A stretch of 64,000 bases of DNA from contig CP136068.1 of the NCBI GenBank assembly GCA_032622095.1, positions 50,090,443 through 50,154,442 on the forward strand, written 5' to 3'. The DNA comes from Siphonodentalium dalli (lineage: Eukaryota; Mollusca; Scaphopoda; Gadilida; Siphonodentaliidae). This document shows positions 1 to 12,125 of this stretch, piece by piece. Made by a program: the position numbers and the translations under genes. Numbering within the stretch: position 1 is the stretch's first letter; every line of letters starts with the position of its first letter. The notes beneath the pieces are model-generated. The model did no database searches. It saw only the letters and a list, made by a program, of their open reading frames with translations, and was not told where the DNA came from.

Positions 1-1079
1 TGTCCGTATTTCATCACGTTATTGTGAGATTACTAACATGCAGTATCCGTATCATCACGTTATATTCGTTAATTTTCCAAGGCCTGTTAAATAATGGCAA
101 GTAAATTAATGTTTCACAGAGTTTGTTTTATGTATAAGCAGCGATGATGGTGCAAATACTGAAATTTGACGGTCGGGTTTGAGGACGGTTTAAAGAATCC
201 TGAGAGTCGATAAAGGATTATGATAATTGGATCCCATTGGATGTGTATGTCTTTTAAGAGAAAACGCTATTTTTATTTCCGTAAGATATTGGAAAAATCG
301 AAATATTGTTTTCATTATTTTCGATTTTGACGTTGAAAATATAGAAGATGACTTATAGTATCGATATCTGATGATTTTATTAAACGGACAAGGCTCATTC
401 GAACGCCAAAATTTATGTATACAAGAGGTGGGTATCTCAACACATACCCACACGGAAGATTCCGAACACATTCTTCGTCGATATGGCGCTGAAAATACCT
501 GATTTGCTTCTTATATTTTCGGATGAATTTGAGATCGTTTCATTAGTGCCGGTTTGAATTTTTTAATCAGCGGTATCGTATATATATACTTAATATTGAT
601 ATCAAAATTAAAAGAGAAAGCAGTGACGTGTGAAGTTTTTAATAGATTGATGTTAATATAGCACAATATACCTTTCCAAAAATTTAGTTTGAGATTCCAG
701 AATTCCAATGAATGAAAATGGTACCATTTTATACGGAGCCCGTACATTGTATTCGAAGTTGTATTATTTATGACTTCAATGCGACTTTCTGTGACATATA
801 CTGCTCGTAGAATTGTATAGTTCAGGTAACTATCGAACTGTATTGGTGAGAAATGAGAAATAATGCAACTGTTGAAGCATTTGACCCTTTTCTAATTACA
901 AAATGTTCGCGTATGCCGGATTCTATGTATTCAGTTTTTCCAAGAATGTCTTCCGTGTCTCCCCGCTGTGCATTGCCAGATCAATAGATCCACGTTGAAT
1001 TGTAAATTCTTCAGGTGCCGACAAATTATCCAAAAACGGGGTTCTTGTTCCGTGTATATCCAATTGTTGAAACCTCACA
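1..1079. other. No gene recognised
   Basis: AT-rich sequence with only short open frames on either strand. None of these frames carries a motif, a convincing start context or a splice pattern that I recognise. No repeat structure is obvious before the 16-bp array begins. Confidence 0.5.
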
Positions 1080-1084
1080 GTAAT

Positions 1085-1385
1085 GAGCCATCGGATTATC
1101 GAACCTTCGGACAATCATACCAACAGACCCTCGTATTATCGAACCCTCGTATTATCGAACCCTCGGACTATCGAACCATCGGACTACTGAACCCTCGAAC
1201 TATAGAACACTCGGACTATCGAAAACTCGGACTATCGAACCATCGGACTATCGAACCCTCGGACTATCGAACATTCGGACTATCGAACCGTTCGAATATC
1301 GAACCATCGGACTATCGAACCATCGGACTATCGAACCTTCGGACTATCGAACCGTCCGACAATCGTACTGATGGTCTCTCTCATC
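1085..1385. repeat. 16-bp minisatellite (GGACTATCGAACCNTC)
   Basis: About 18 imperfect copies of a 16-bp unit with core GGACTATCGAAC. Sixteen is not a multiple of three, so the array reads through as a 16-residue peptide repeat (EPSDYRTIGLSN-like). The open frame at 968-1396 is therefore a by-product of the array and not evidence for a gene. Confidence 0.85.
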
Positions 1386-1449
1386 CATGCACATAATAGC
1401 TATACTCATTCACATTGCGAGAAATAATCGGGGACCTTTTTTGGTTACC

Positions 1450-1895
1450 GTCATTCACCAGTATTACCATAATTCACCAATATTACCATAATTCACCAAT
1501 ATTACCATAATTCACTTATATTACAATACTTCACTAATATTACCATAATGCATTAATATTACCACAATTCACTAATATTAATATAATTCTCTAATATTAC
1601 CATAATTTAATAATATTACATTAATTCTCTAATATTACCATAATTCACTAATATTACAATAATTCACCAATAGTATTATAACTTACTAACATTACCATAA
1701 TTCACTAACATTATCATAATTCACTGATACTACCATAATTCATTAATATTACCATAATCTACTAATATTACCATAATCTACTAATATTACCATAATTCAC
1801 TAATATTACGGTAATTTACTAATATACCTTAAGTACCAATATTACCATAATTCACTCATATTACCGTAATTCACCAATATTACGGTAATTTCAGT
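1450..1895. repeat. 19-bp AT-rich satellite (ATTACCATAATTCACYAAT)
   Basis: Roughly 23 tandem copies of a 19-bp unit, ATTACCATAATTCACYAAT, with scattered substitutions and small indels. It abuts the LINE remnant that follows. No coding potential. Confidence 0.9.
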
Positions 1896-2014
1896 CAAAA
1901 ATTTGACGTAAAATAGAAAACTAGTCGACTTTTTGCAAAACAACGACTTTCATTGTAACTACCGGTTAAAAAACTATCAAAACAAATTACTGCAATCAAA
2001 TACAAATACTGCAA

Positions 2015-3443
2015 TCTACTCGACAAGGTGGCGTTCTGTCACCTCTCTGCTATCTCGTCTTCATAGACGACCTACTTAACGAACTAGCAACTTCTCCATA
2101 CGGACTAAGAATCTGCAATATCCCATGTGGCGCTCCTACTACTGCCGACGACATCGCTCTTCTGTCGCTATCGAAATCCGGTCTAGAATCCTTGTTGAAC
2201 ATATGTGTGAAATATAGCAGGCAGTGGCGATTCGAATTCTCCTCCACGAAGAGCAAAATTGTTGTATTCAACGAGAATAAAAACTCATATGACCGCTCAG
2301 GAAGGATATGGAGGTTGGGCAATCAAACTATTCAGGAAGTTACAGAATGTGCCCATCTTGGTTTAATTCATGACAAGTTTGCGAAGCAGGTCAATTCCGC
2401 CTCTTCTGTGTCGACAAAAATGAGGAACAACTTTTTCAATATCATGGGTAACAAACTTATGAAATCCACTACACCCATCACCATGACAAATGTCCTCAAA
2501 ACTGTTGTTCTACCGAGAGCTCTCTACGGTGTCGAGTTGGTTCCTTTTTATCAAAGTTCCGCCATCACCATTATGAACAAAGCCGCTAGAACATGTCTCA
2601 AATACGCACAATCCCTCCCAAAACGAGCGTCAACTAGGCTATCGCTAGGTCTTCTTGGATTTCTACCAATTGAATATCAACTGCATATCAAAACACTTTG
2701 CTTTATGGGACGTCTTATCCATCTACCGTTCGGCCATCACTTACCATTACGACTGTTTGTCCTGAACGCACACCTCTACAGACTATACAGTCGCTCCAGT
2801 GGTTTTGTACAGGAAATGTTCTCCATATTAGCCAAATACGATCTTTTGAACTATTTGAACGACTACCTGGACATTGGGGTCATCCCAAAACTGTCAACGT
2901 GGATAACTCTTGTGAAGGCAGCTGTCAGGGGAACGTTCATTTCCTCGTGGCAGACCAAAGTTTCGTCCGATCCATCCTTGCGAATTCTGTGGAAAGTTCA
3001 CCCTAATCCCCTATCAAACTGGGCAGTCTGGAAACTTCTCCATGCATGGAAACGCTCACATGTTGAAATATCTCAAAAACTTAGTACTGCTTCTCAACAG
3101 GACTACCTATGCCAACAATTTAGTGTGTCATCTCTGCAGCGAAGTGTACTCGAACGAAATCGACCACGCCATGTTCGTATGCTCTTCTCCAGCCGCACTC
3201 ATTATTAGAAACTCTTTTTGGGAAGGGATTATCTCTCGTTTCGGCATACCCGAATATTTTCACCTTGCGTCGTTAGCCAGAGATGACCTGGTAGCAACCC
3301 TCCTCGGAAGTTCTCTGGAAACCCTAACAGAACACATATCTCACTGCCTCAAGGAACTAGTACTATATTCTGCGAAGTTCCTGTACGTTCTCAGCACAAT
3401 GATAAGGAATGGCGTACACCAACCCGTGTCTCGTCCATTGTAA
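2015..3443 (+). pseudogene. LINE reverse transcriptase remnant: RT palm, thumb region and C-terminal zinc knuckle
   Basis: This is the 3' part of a non-LTR retrotransposon ORF2. One frame is open from about 2015 to 3208. It starts in the RT core with RQGGVLSPLCYLVFIDDLL, followed by TADDIALLS at 2141, the catalytic box in which the usual Tyr-Ala-Asp-Asp has Thr for Tyr. The SSTKSKIVVFN motif and a long alpha-helical thumb/connector region follow. Near 3080 the reading shifts by one frame into 3042-3443, which carries a C-terminal zinc-binding motif (CHLCSEVYSNEIDHAMFVC, pattern Cx2C...H...C) and stops at 3443. The endonuclease and N-terminal RT motifs are absent: upstream is the 19-bp satellite, so the copy is 5' truncated. 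RT copies element RNA at the target site by target-primed reverse transcription. The frameshift makes this copy inactive. The clade is not certain. Confidence 0.88.
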
Positions 3444-4172
3444 TTATCTTCTCAACACCCACGCATGTTGTAACGACTAACTGTCATATCTGTTGGACAA
3501 ATCAGATTTTCCTGCAACAAAAGCTGTTGTGAACATTCAAATGCATATATGCTTCACTCTCGTGGTTTCCAACACCTCTCCATACTTGTACATCACGGCC
3601 CACCATATTGGTCAGGGGAGCCCACTTTAATCCAACTGTATTTATATGTCATGTGTATCGATCTCTCCTATACTTGGAGGTAATAAAGATATCTCACTCT
3701 GGTCGACCACCTCAAGGACGAATGAGGGATTCGGAGTATCCCAGACAGTATGGACAGCTCGACATTCCCCAGACGACGACACACTAAGATCCCATGCATG
3801 TAAACTATTTATCGGCGAAATCGATTATCACGCCATCGTTATTTCCACTGAAATATTTAGTTTGGACATTCAGCTGTTCATGACAAGTGTCTCTGGACTC
3901 GACATGAAGTTGTCTCAAGAACCAATTTTATGCATTGAGCTATTACCATACACAGCAAGGAAGCGGGAATATAATGAATGGAAATTACTTTACGTAACTT
4001 TGGTAGTGCAACAGAATGCTGATGGCTCCCTACTTGCTAGACAGATTTATGGCTCACCATTGCGTCAGACTAGAACTAATTGCATGGAGGTAATCTATCT
4101 CTGACAGTTGTACCTAATATGATGGTGTGATAATGCGGATCAGCTTCACATTCGACCACTCAGAATGTTTGC
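3444..4172 (+). other. LINE 3' flank with one unassigned ORF (3646-4104)
   Basis: Sequence after the LINE stop codon. It contains the longest unexplained non-repeat open frame nearby (152 residues, 3646-4104). I see no domain, transmembrane segment, signal peptide or splice consensus in it. It could be part of the retrotransposon 3' region or chance. I do not propose a gene. Confidence 0.3.
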
Positions 4173-4749
4173 ACAGTGCTCTAAATCGTTTGCTTAAAAT
4201 TTTACCCAACACAATGGTCCATATAGCAGCACGCGAACGTTGGGCCAATTTGAGCCAATGTTGGGCGTATGTTTTTACTCCACGCAGGTTAACACTTTAT
4301 CCAATATTAACTTTCCTTTTGCATTGGGCGATTTTGTGTATCCGAACATGTGTGTGAATAATTACTTAATTATTGGGTCAAATCAATTTTTTCAACATAT
4401 CTTATGAGCTGATAATAAACGCTCGTCATTGATCCTCCACATTAAAATAATGTATTAGCCCCCTTTTATGTCATCTGAGATCAAAGGCACATATCCAGTT
4501 ATAATTCCCCTGGTCAGGTGACACATGCGTACCAATTTTCCTAAATATCGCCTAAGCCTAAGCCTACAAAAATATCACCCAACGCATAAAGGAAATTAAT
4601 ATTGGGTAAATTGTTACCTTGCATGCGTTGAGTAAAAACATTGCCCAACATTCAGCAACATTGGGTAACATTTACCTAACGTTCGCGTGGTGCTATATAT
4701 GCACCATTGTGTTGGCTAAATTTCACCCAACGCGATTTAGAGTGTGCTG
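4173..4749. mobile_element. Palindromic MITE, arms with CACTCTAAATCG-like ends
   Basis: The left arm (from 4173, CAGTGCTCTAAATCG) and the reverse complement of the right arm (ending 4749, CAGCACACTCTAAATCG) match over more than 150 bp. They share CCAACACAATGGTSCATATA, then CACGCGAACGTT, TTTTTACTCMACGC and CCAATATTAA. No ORF lies inside. No target duplication could be assigned. GTTGGGCCAA-type motifs also occur in the minisatellite at 10.2-11.9 kb. Confidence 0.75.
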
Positions 4750-5387
4750 TTATAATATCCATGGAGGTTGTCACACTATAGTCACACTGGTCATGGTAGT
4801 AAATGTTCATATCTAGGGACGAGGGCCTGACAACCAGCCGCTAAAACAAATGTCATTATTATTCCAAAATAGGCCAGCAATTTCGCTTAAGAATTTACAA
4901 TTTCGACCAACATCGCGGGTCCATTTCTCCGTCCAAGTCGTGGCATGATACCGCTCTACCATGCAATGAAGTAGAGAAAGTTTCCGAGGATATCAACTAG
5001 ATGCCATAATAACCAGGTTCAACCACATGTACGTATAACTTATAACCTGTGTTGCCATTGCCAACAAAGGTCACCTGACTCACTGGATCATTTCGCCTAC
5101 GCGTATTCGGTCAAATAATTTAGAAAACCTGTGTCCAACGTGTAACATACGAAGCGTGTAGGGAAGAGGAATATTTTAATGTTCTGATAACCGAATGCGC
5201 GATCAACGCTGTGCAGGCAGAGATGTTCCTGCGCGGAACGATCTTAATTTGATTGAAGCAATTAAGCTTATCGCTGTCGCATTGTGGCCGCTTGTTTTCG
5301 CGACCGATTGTTAATTACAAGTTCGCTAGATGTTGGCCGATATCTATAAACTCGTATATGTTTGGTGCCGTACAATCATCTGACTGT

Positions 5388-6014
5388 TACCACCAAGTGC
5401 ATCTCTATGGCGATACTATAGTAATACTGTGTTACCACCATGTGCATCTCTATGGCGATACTATAGTAATACTGTGTTACCATCATGTGCATCTCTATGG
5501 CGATACTATAGTAATACTGTGTTACCACCATGTGCATCTCTATGGCGATACTATAGTAATACTGTGTTACCACCATGTGCATCTCTATGGCGATACTATA
5601 GTAATACTGTGTTACCACCATGTGCATCTCTATGGCGATACTATAGTAATACTGTGTTACCACCATGTGCATCTCTATGGCGATACTATAGTAATACTGT
5701 GTTACCACCATGTGCATCTCTATGGCGATACTATAGTAATACTGTGTTACCACCATGTGCATCTCTATGGCGATACTATAGTAATACTGTAAACACACTG
5801 TTACCGCCATGTGCATCTCTATGGCGATACTATAGTAATACTGTAAACACACTGTTACCACCATGTGCATCTCTATGGCGATACTATAGTAATACTGTAA
5901 ACACACTGTTACCGCCATGTGCATCTCTATGGCGATACTATAGTAATACTGTAAACACACTGTTACCACCATGAGCATCTCTATGGCGATACTATAGTAA
6001 TACTGTAAACACAC
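5388..6014. repeat. 45/54-bp minisatellite
   Basis: Nine to ten near-identical 45-bp units (GTTACCACCATGTGCATCTC...AATACTGT) are followed by about four 54-bp units that differ by an extra 9 bp, AAACACACT, at the end. Both unit lengths are multiples of three and the unit lacks stops in several frames, so long overlapping open frames appear on both strands (5253-5792, 5429-5974, 5376-6014). These are array artefacts. Confidence 0.95.
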
Positions 6015-8106
6015 GTTACACGTTACACGTATAATTGTTGCTGGAACTGGTTGATCTTAGGGAGGCACCCCATTCAGTCGCACACGAACTCACCTACCCT
6101 CACACGCATCCTCACACAACCAAATACACACGCACCCTCATTTAAAGATCCACACATATGCACACGACCTCACACAGCATCACACACAGAATAGACATCA
6201 GTGTATATATATGCAACATTATGTCAAATGAACTCATCAAGGTGACATCAAACACAAATCCGATCAACACACATGGAAACCGTTAGACATTGAGCCACTA
6301 TTATAGACATCAACCCCACTGTCTTTCACGAATAATGTTTCCTTCAATTAGAATATGTAGTAGCCAAAGATCCGGATTATTGGGGTTAGTTTTCCATCTG
6401 TAACTCAATGACTAAGAGTTTCATATCGGACCGTAGATACCGTCAAAGGAACAAAAGTGTCAATTGGATAAGAAACTGTACAGTAGCGTTTATTGGACAA
6501 CAAATTGAGTAAATGTGAAAAGAATTTGCCCACGGAGTCCAAAGGTGGTAATTACCGCGTGTTATGTACGGAAACATCGAAAGCCGGAATTAGGTTGAGG
6601 CCGAATATTGAAAAATCGACGACCATGGGAAAACCAAAAGTGCCTGATCACGAACACGTTGCTGCAAAATTATCATTTTAGATGCAATAACGAGAGGGCA
6701 CCTTTGACTGTATGGACAGGCGATGCGATATATTGAATACAAATAATATAAAAATGCATAATAATGGTGTGAATAAGTCAAGTGATGCACGATTTGCATA
6801 AAGATATCATTAAATCGTTCATTCAGACAACGGCTCAAAGTCGACAAGGCATTTGAGAGCATGATTCATATAGCCTCCAAAGTTTTGCTGTATGCAACAC
6901 AAATGTGCGTGTAAAATCAGAAATATCCGCTACTTCATCAGACAAATCAATTGGCATGGAACTCAGGAAGACAGCAAGTAATTCGTCCGATTTTACATAT
7001 ATCGTGAATAGAGCCGAATTAGCCATGGCTGTATTATGGTGACATATACAGAGCTAACTACCGACTGAGTCACTGGGAGTCACTGATTCTGAGTGAATGT
7101 TTGCAGACAATTGAGAGCGTGTCTAGCATATCATCTATAAGTCTGACAGTTTGGTCCTAAGTGATAATTTAGGGGTTTGCTAACACCAAGAAATATAACT
7201 TAGTTGGGTATCATTTAATTACGGATAGAACGGTGACTATAGAGCAAGCCTGACTGAAATGTGAAATGTTAGCTTATATATATATGTGTGATCGTAAGCA
7301 CTCGGATATTGCAATATAATGTACCTATCTTAACCCGTTAACTGTACTTTTTCAGGACACCTCTCTGTGAAATCCAACAGTCCTCTACCTGCTACCCTCG
7401 TTCTGATGTATATACACCATCTCCAAATACTACTATATATACCCTCGTTCTGATTTATACATCTCCAAATACTACTATATTTACCAATTTTCTTTTTGTT
7501 TCATTTATTAAGTTCACTCAAAATCACACACAACTATTAATATGTATAACCTGACGTAATTATCTCGCGAGAAACAGAAAAACAAATATACGATGATCAA
7601 ATAATCATTGATTGATGCAGAAATTCTTAATCACCTGTTCATATCTGACGATATACAAGGACAGCACTAACAATCGCACCATTGACACACAATATTACGC
7701 CCTCTATAGGGTGTATATTGGCAGGCTTATTTGGCCGTGGCGTTGGAGGTGATGGAGTAAATTTGATTGGAAAGGTACTCGGCATTTTGAATACTTATTT
7801 TGTATGTTCTATGTATATCGGGCCAGCTAACACTATGCACAAGTCGGTGCCACGCTAACGCTGTGATTTCGCTCCAACTTGACCCGGTGAAATCTTTTCT
7901 TTTGCGTTTAGTTTGGTTTGGTTTTGTGTTCTGGAAGTCGTTGTCTCTTCGCCACCACGAAGATATAAACTTGTCTTTGCAGATGGACACCGCTTACATA
8001 TTAAAGTAGAAGGCAAATACGTGCATTGTTTACTCTAGAAGACAAATAATTGCCTCGTTTGTTCCATGCAGATGCTAACTTGTGCCTTTCGTTTTGGTAA
8101 CTGCAC
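6015..8106. other. No gene recognised; short CA-rich tract and a local duplication
   Basis: At 6070-6190 there is a CACAC-rich stretch. At about 7390-7480 a roughly 55-bp segment (TACCCTCGTTCTGAT...CTCCAAATACTACTATAT) is repeated in tandem with a small difference. Open frames here are short, overlap on both strands and show no domain. Confidence 0.45.
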
Positions 8107-8110
8107 TTAA

Positions 8111-8528
8111 AGGTACTCAATACGATTAAGCACCCCTAAATTACGATTTCTTTGGCTTCAGGGGTAAAAGATATTTGATTCGAGTCGAGGAACCCACCTA
8201 TCAAAGCTCAGAGTGATCAGATATTGATTTTTGAAGTTTGTTATTTCTCGAGATGTGCATTAATAATTGCCCCAGAAACACTTATTCAAACGGACGAAGA
8301 TGGATAACTCTAAAATCAAGTGGTAATAATAACGCAAATTTGACCGAGACCATCCTTTTGACGGCGTGTTTCTGGGCCACAAACAATAGAAATAACAAAA
8401 CTTCAAAAATTGATATCTGACCACTCTGAGCGTTGATGGGTATAGGTTCCTCGACTCGAATCAAATATGTTTTACCCCCGAAGTCAAAGAAATAGTAATT
8501 TATGAGGGTCTGATCGGATTGAGTACCT
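8111..8528. mobile_element. TTAA-flanked palindromic MITE (AGGTACTCAAT ends)
   Basis: The element is 418 bp, begins AGGTACTCAAT and ends ATTGAGTACCT. TTAA occurs directly outside at both ends (8107-8110 and 8529-8532). The arms pair over much of the length: TTCTTTGGCTTC pairs with GAAGTCAAAGAA, and TTTGATTCGAGTCGAGGAAC pairs with GTTCCTCGACTCGAATCAAA. TTAA target duplications are typical of Kolobok and piggyBac superfamilies. The AGG ends recall Kolobok; this assignment is inferred. The short ORFs inside (8238-8420, 8282-8464) follow from the palindrome. Confidence 0.88.
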
Positions 8529-8532
8529 TTAA

Positions 8533-9550
8533 CGAGGAATTGTAGTCACTAGTTTCGGTGCGATCTTACCACTTGTATTGCAGTAGGCTAAACGTACTTG
8601 CACTGCACCATAGCACATGGACCTGTTATCGTGAACGTGGCGACACGGTGCCTCACCCCCTATATCATACCACGAATCTCGACGTCAGCTTCCCCCGTAA
8701 AGATCATACTCCACTAGTTCAAAACCTGGGAATATTTTTATGTTGTACCAGGGAATTATTTAACATTATAACATTGCAAAATCAATACAGGTAATATATT
8801 TCTTAGTTACATTGTTAGAAAAATGCCGTCGCTTTAACGGTGTCATACCGTGCAACATCGCTGCCAACCTTGGACCGTTAAACATACGTTAGCATGCATG
8901 TTCCACGGTACAAAACTGTTTAAGTAACTGGCAGACTGTAACAGTAACAGGCAGACCGTTGTATATTTTACAATTCAACACCGTTTAATTAATATCAAGA
9001 ACTTAACTAATAACGGTCAGACGAATGGTATTTTTCACGGGTGACCACACATTTTTAGCTCTTAATTTGCTAATTTACCGTAGAATTAGCTCGCGGTGAC
9101 AATATGATTTCCCGATAGGCATTAAGATTCATATGTTTTAGAATGGTCGAAATTAGTATTGTTCGTAACTGAAAAATACATCTTAATTCTTATATTACGA
9201 TCATAGTTTTGATGAAATTAAAATCCTCAATGCATAATATGACAGACAATACTTATCAAACTTTGAAACGTTTCTGATAGAAAGCGTAGACATTTTAGTG
9301 ACGTAGTACCCTATTCGTAATTCTTATCAGTAGTAGTTTATTGTGCGAAAGGTGTCTAACGACGTCTATTAGTCCCATGGAGCACCTCTAACAAGCCAGT
9401 TGATTTAAAACACATTGTCTGCTGAAAATTATAACGCCCAAAGCGTCATTTAAAAACAAATCGAGTTTGGCATATCGTTGCATATCGTTGCATCTGCAAA
9501 GGGATGTGATGTGAGATAATCTTGTTTTCTCTGGCGTCGAGGAATAAAAA
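8533..9550. other. No gene recognised
   Basis: AT-rich DNA without a supported gene. The segment at 8820-9000 has several close copies of GTAACWGGCAGACYGT and CCGTTTAA motifs, perhaps an old element. The minus-strand frame at 9388-9762 lies antisense to the LINE ORF1-like remnant and is a shadow of it. Confidence 0.4.
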
Positions 9551-9961
9551 ATGTCAGATGAAATCGAAAATGTGACAACTGACGATGATCTGGCTCGATT
9601 CATTGAAAAGAAACTGGAAGCGAAACAGGCAATTGGATTAGAATTTGTTAAACGCATGGGAAATTTCACATCAGGAAAAAGCCGACCAATATTGGCAAAG
9701 TTCTCAAAGGTCAAGTACAGATAACTAGTTCGAAAACAGAGCGGCCTACTGAAACACACCAACTATTTCATTAACGAACAACTACCCAAAGTCATGAACG
9801 AATATCACAAAGACGTACTGAACCCGCTCGCAAAAGACGCTCTAGGAAATGGTCAATTCCCACGAATAGTAGGTGATCGTTTATACTTTGACAACAAAGA
9901 GGTCAAGCCGAAAACCAAACCATTCTACCGCCCAGAGAAGGACACCGCTAATCCCATAAAA
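9551..9961 (+). pseudogene. LINE ORF1-like (transposase_22-type) RNA-binding protein remnant
   Basis: From ATG 9551 one frame reads MSDEIENVTTDDD..., then EFVKRMGNFTSGKSRPILAKF, a stop at 9722-9724, then in the same frame KHTNYFINEQLPKVMNEY and GQFPRIVGDRLYFDNKEV. The order RMG...K.RPI.AKF...R...L..TNY.I.EQ.P......R...G......DRLY is what I know from the C-terminal domain of LINE-1-type ORF1 proteins, which bind element RNA. The upstream coiled-coil part is missing and nothing recognisable follows 9961. With its internal stop it is a fragment. No ORF2 lies next to it. Confidence 0.6.
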
Positions 9962-10234
9962 CCGAGGTGCTGTTTACATACGCGCGTTGAAATTTTTCAA
10001 CGCTTAAAAATAAAAGCGCATTACCGTTTACATGAACGCGATGAGCTGAGAAATTTAATCTTGGTGACCAGATCAATTGTTGTTAAATTACAAACAAAGT
10101 CGTGACAAAACGGTGACTGGAGCCATGTTGTGAATGATTTTATACTCAGGTATTTTAATTCGTAGAGAGCACACATCAGAGATGTGACGACAGGGTGGGT
10201 GCATCGCCACCACCACGCATTGACGTCCGTTGGG
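9962..10234. other. No gene; short GC-richer segment resembling 16985-17155
   Basis: Contains CTGTTTACATACGCGCG and GTTTACATGAACGCGA. Similar motifs, partly inverted, occur at 16985-17155 (CTGTTTACGTGAACGCGA, and CTGTTTGCATGCGCGCGATG on the minus strand). They may be two members of a small dispersed repeat family. Confidence 0.3.
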
Positions 10235-11290
10235 CCAACGTTATGTCAACCAATGGGTTTAGTTTCCAACGTTAAGCCAACCAATGGGTTTAGTTTCCAA
10301 CGTTAAGCCAACCAATGAGTTTAGTTTCCAACGTTAAGCCAACCAATGAGTTTAGTTTCCAACGTTAAGCCAACCAATGGGTTTAGTTTCCAACGTTAAG
10401 CCAACCAATGGGTTTAGTTTCCAAAGTTAAGCCAACCAATGGGTTTAGTTTCCAACGTTAAGCCAACCAATGGGTTTAATTTCCAACGTTAAGCCAACCA
10501 ATGAGTTTAGTTTCCAACGTTAAGCCAACCAATGAGTTTAGTTTCCAACGTTAAGCCAACCAATGAGTTTAGTTTCCAACGTTAAGCCAACCAATGAGTT
10601 TAGTTTCCAAAGTTAAGCCAACCAATGAGTTTAGTTTCCAACGTTAAGCCAACCAATGAGTTTAGTTTCCAACGTTAAGCCAACCAATGGGTTTAGTTTC
10701 CAACGTTAAGCCAACCAATGGGTTTAGTTTCCAAAGTTAAGCCAACCAATGGGTTTAGTTTCCAACGTTAAGCCAACCAATGGGTTTAATTTCCAACGTT
10801 AAGCCAACCAATGAGTTTAGTTTCCAACGTTAAGCCAACCAATGGGTTTAGTTTCCAACGTTAAGCCAACCAATGAGTTTAGTTTCCAACGTTAAGCCAA
10901 CCAATGAGTTTAGTTTCCAACGTTAAGCCAACCAATGGGTTTAGTTTCCAACGTTAAGCCAACCAATGGGTTTAGTTTCCAAAGTTAAGCCAACCAATGG
11001 GTTTAGTTTCCAACGTTAAGCCAACCAATGGGTTTAATTTCCAACGTTAAGCCAACCAATGAGTTTAGTTTCCAACGTTAAGCCAACCAATGAGTTTAGT
11101 TTCCAACGTTAAGCCAACCAATGGGTTTAGTTTCCAACGTTAAGCCAACCAATGAGTTTAGTTTCCAACGTTAAGCCAACCAATGGGTTTAGTTTCCAAC
11201 GTTAAGCCAACCAATGAGTTTAGTTTCCAACGTTAAGCCAACCAATGAGTTTAGTTTCCAACGTTAAGCCAACCAATGGGTTTAGTTTCC
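10235..11290. repeat. 31-bp minisatellite with higher-order pattern
   Basis: About 34 copies of a 31-bp unit, core AACGTTAAGCCAACCAATG followed by RGTTTAGTTTCC. Variant units are not random. The AAAGTTAAG variant starts near 10421, 10607, 10731 and 10979 (spacings of 6, 4 and 8 units). The TTTAATTTCC variant lies near 10472, 10782 and 11030 (spacings of 10 and 8 units). That indicates duplication of blocks of several units. Confidence 0.95.
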
Positions 11291-11885
11291 AACGTTGGGC
11301 CAACGTTAAGCCAACCAATGGGTTTAGTTTCCAACGTTGGGCCAACGTTATGCCAACCAATGGGTTTAGTTTCCAACGTTATGCCAAACAATGGGTTTAG
11401 TTTCCAACGTTGGGCCAACGTTATGTCAACCAATGGGTTTAGTTTCCAACGTTGGGCCAACGTTATGCCAAACAATGGGTTTAGTTTCCAACGTTGGGCC
11501 AACGTTATGACAACCAATGGGTTTAGTTTCCAACGTTGGGCCAACGTTATTCCAAACAATGGGTTTAGTTTCCAATATTGGGCCAACGTTATGTCAACCA
11601 ATGGATTTAGTTTCCAATGTTGGGCCAACGTTATGCCAAACAATGGGTTTAGTTTCCAACGTTGGGCCAACGTTATGTCAACCAATGGGTTTAGTTTCCA
11701 ACGTTGGGCCAACGTTATGCCAAACAATGGGTTTAGTTTCCAACGTTGGGCCAACGTTATGTCAACCAATGGGTTTAGTTTTCAACGTTGGGCCAACGTT
11801 ATGCCAACCAATGGGTTTATTTTCCAACGTTGGGCCAACGTTTTGTCAACCAATGGGTTTAGTTTCCAATGTTGTATATGTCGCC
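11291..11885. repeat. 42-bp minisatellite derived from the 31-bp unit, dimeric
   Basis: The 31-bp unit gains GTTGGGCCAAC to give 42 bp, about 13 copies. Units ending ...ATGTCAACCAATGGG alternate with units ending ...ATGCCAAACAATGGG, so the effective period is 84 bp. Because 42 is divisible by three, open frames run through in both directions (11276-11893, 11251-11769). These are not genes. Confidence 0.92.
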
Positions 11886-12125
11886 CAACGTAGGACCAAT
11901 ACGTTGGCCAAACGTTGACCCAAGGAGAAAAATTACGTTGGCCCAACGTTGGTTTTCAATTTGATTCACGCATGCCACGCGATTATACAGACATAACTGT
12001 GTTTGGAATAATGATTCTTTATTTCGTATATGAACAGGACAGGACAGCCCTTGAGCCATGCACAAATCGTTTTGTAATGGTATTTCGACTATATAGTCTC
12101 TTTCGAGTCCATAATTTACAGTCAT

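Noticed and set aside
968..1396. 142-residue frame with SDYRTIGLSN repeats
   Set aside because: Translation of a 16-bp minisatellite.
3646..4104. 152-residue ORF after the LINE
   Set aside because: No motif, no splice signals, and AT-rich repeat surroundings; length alone is not enough.
5253..6014. CRISPR-like regular repeats and long open frames
   Set aside because: The 45/54-bp units are contiguous with no unique spacers, and the frames are open only because the unit length is a multiple of three.
11251..11918. Long repeat-protein frames on both strands
   Set aside because: Products of the 42-bp minisatellite; no start context or domain.
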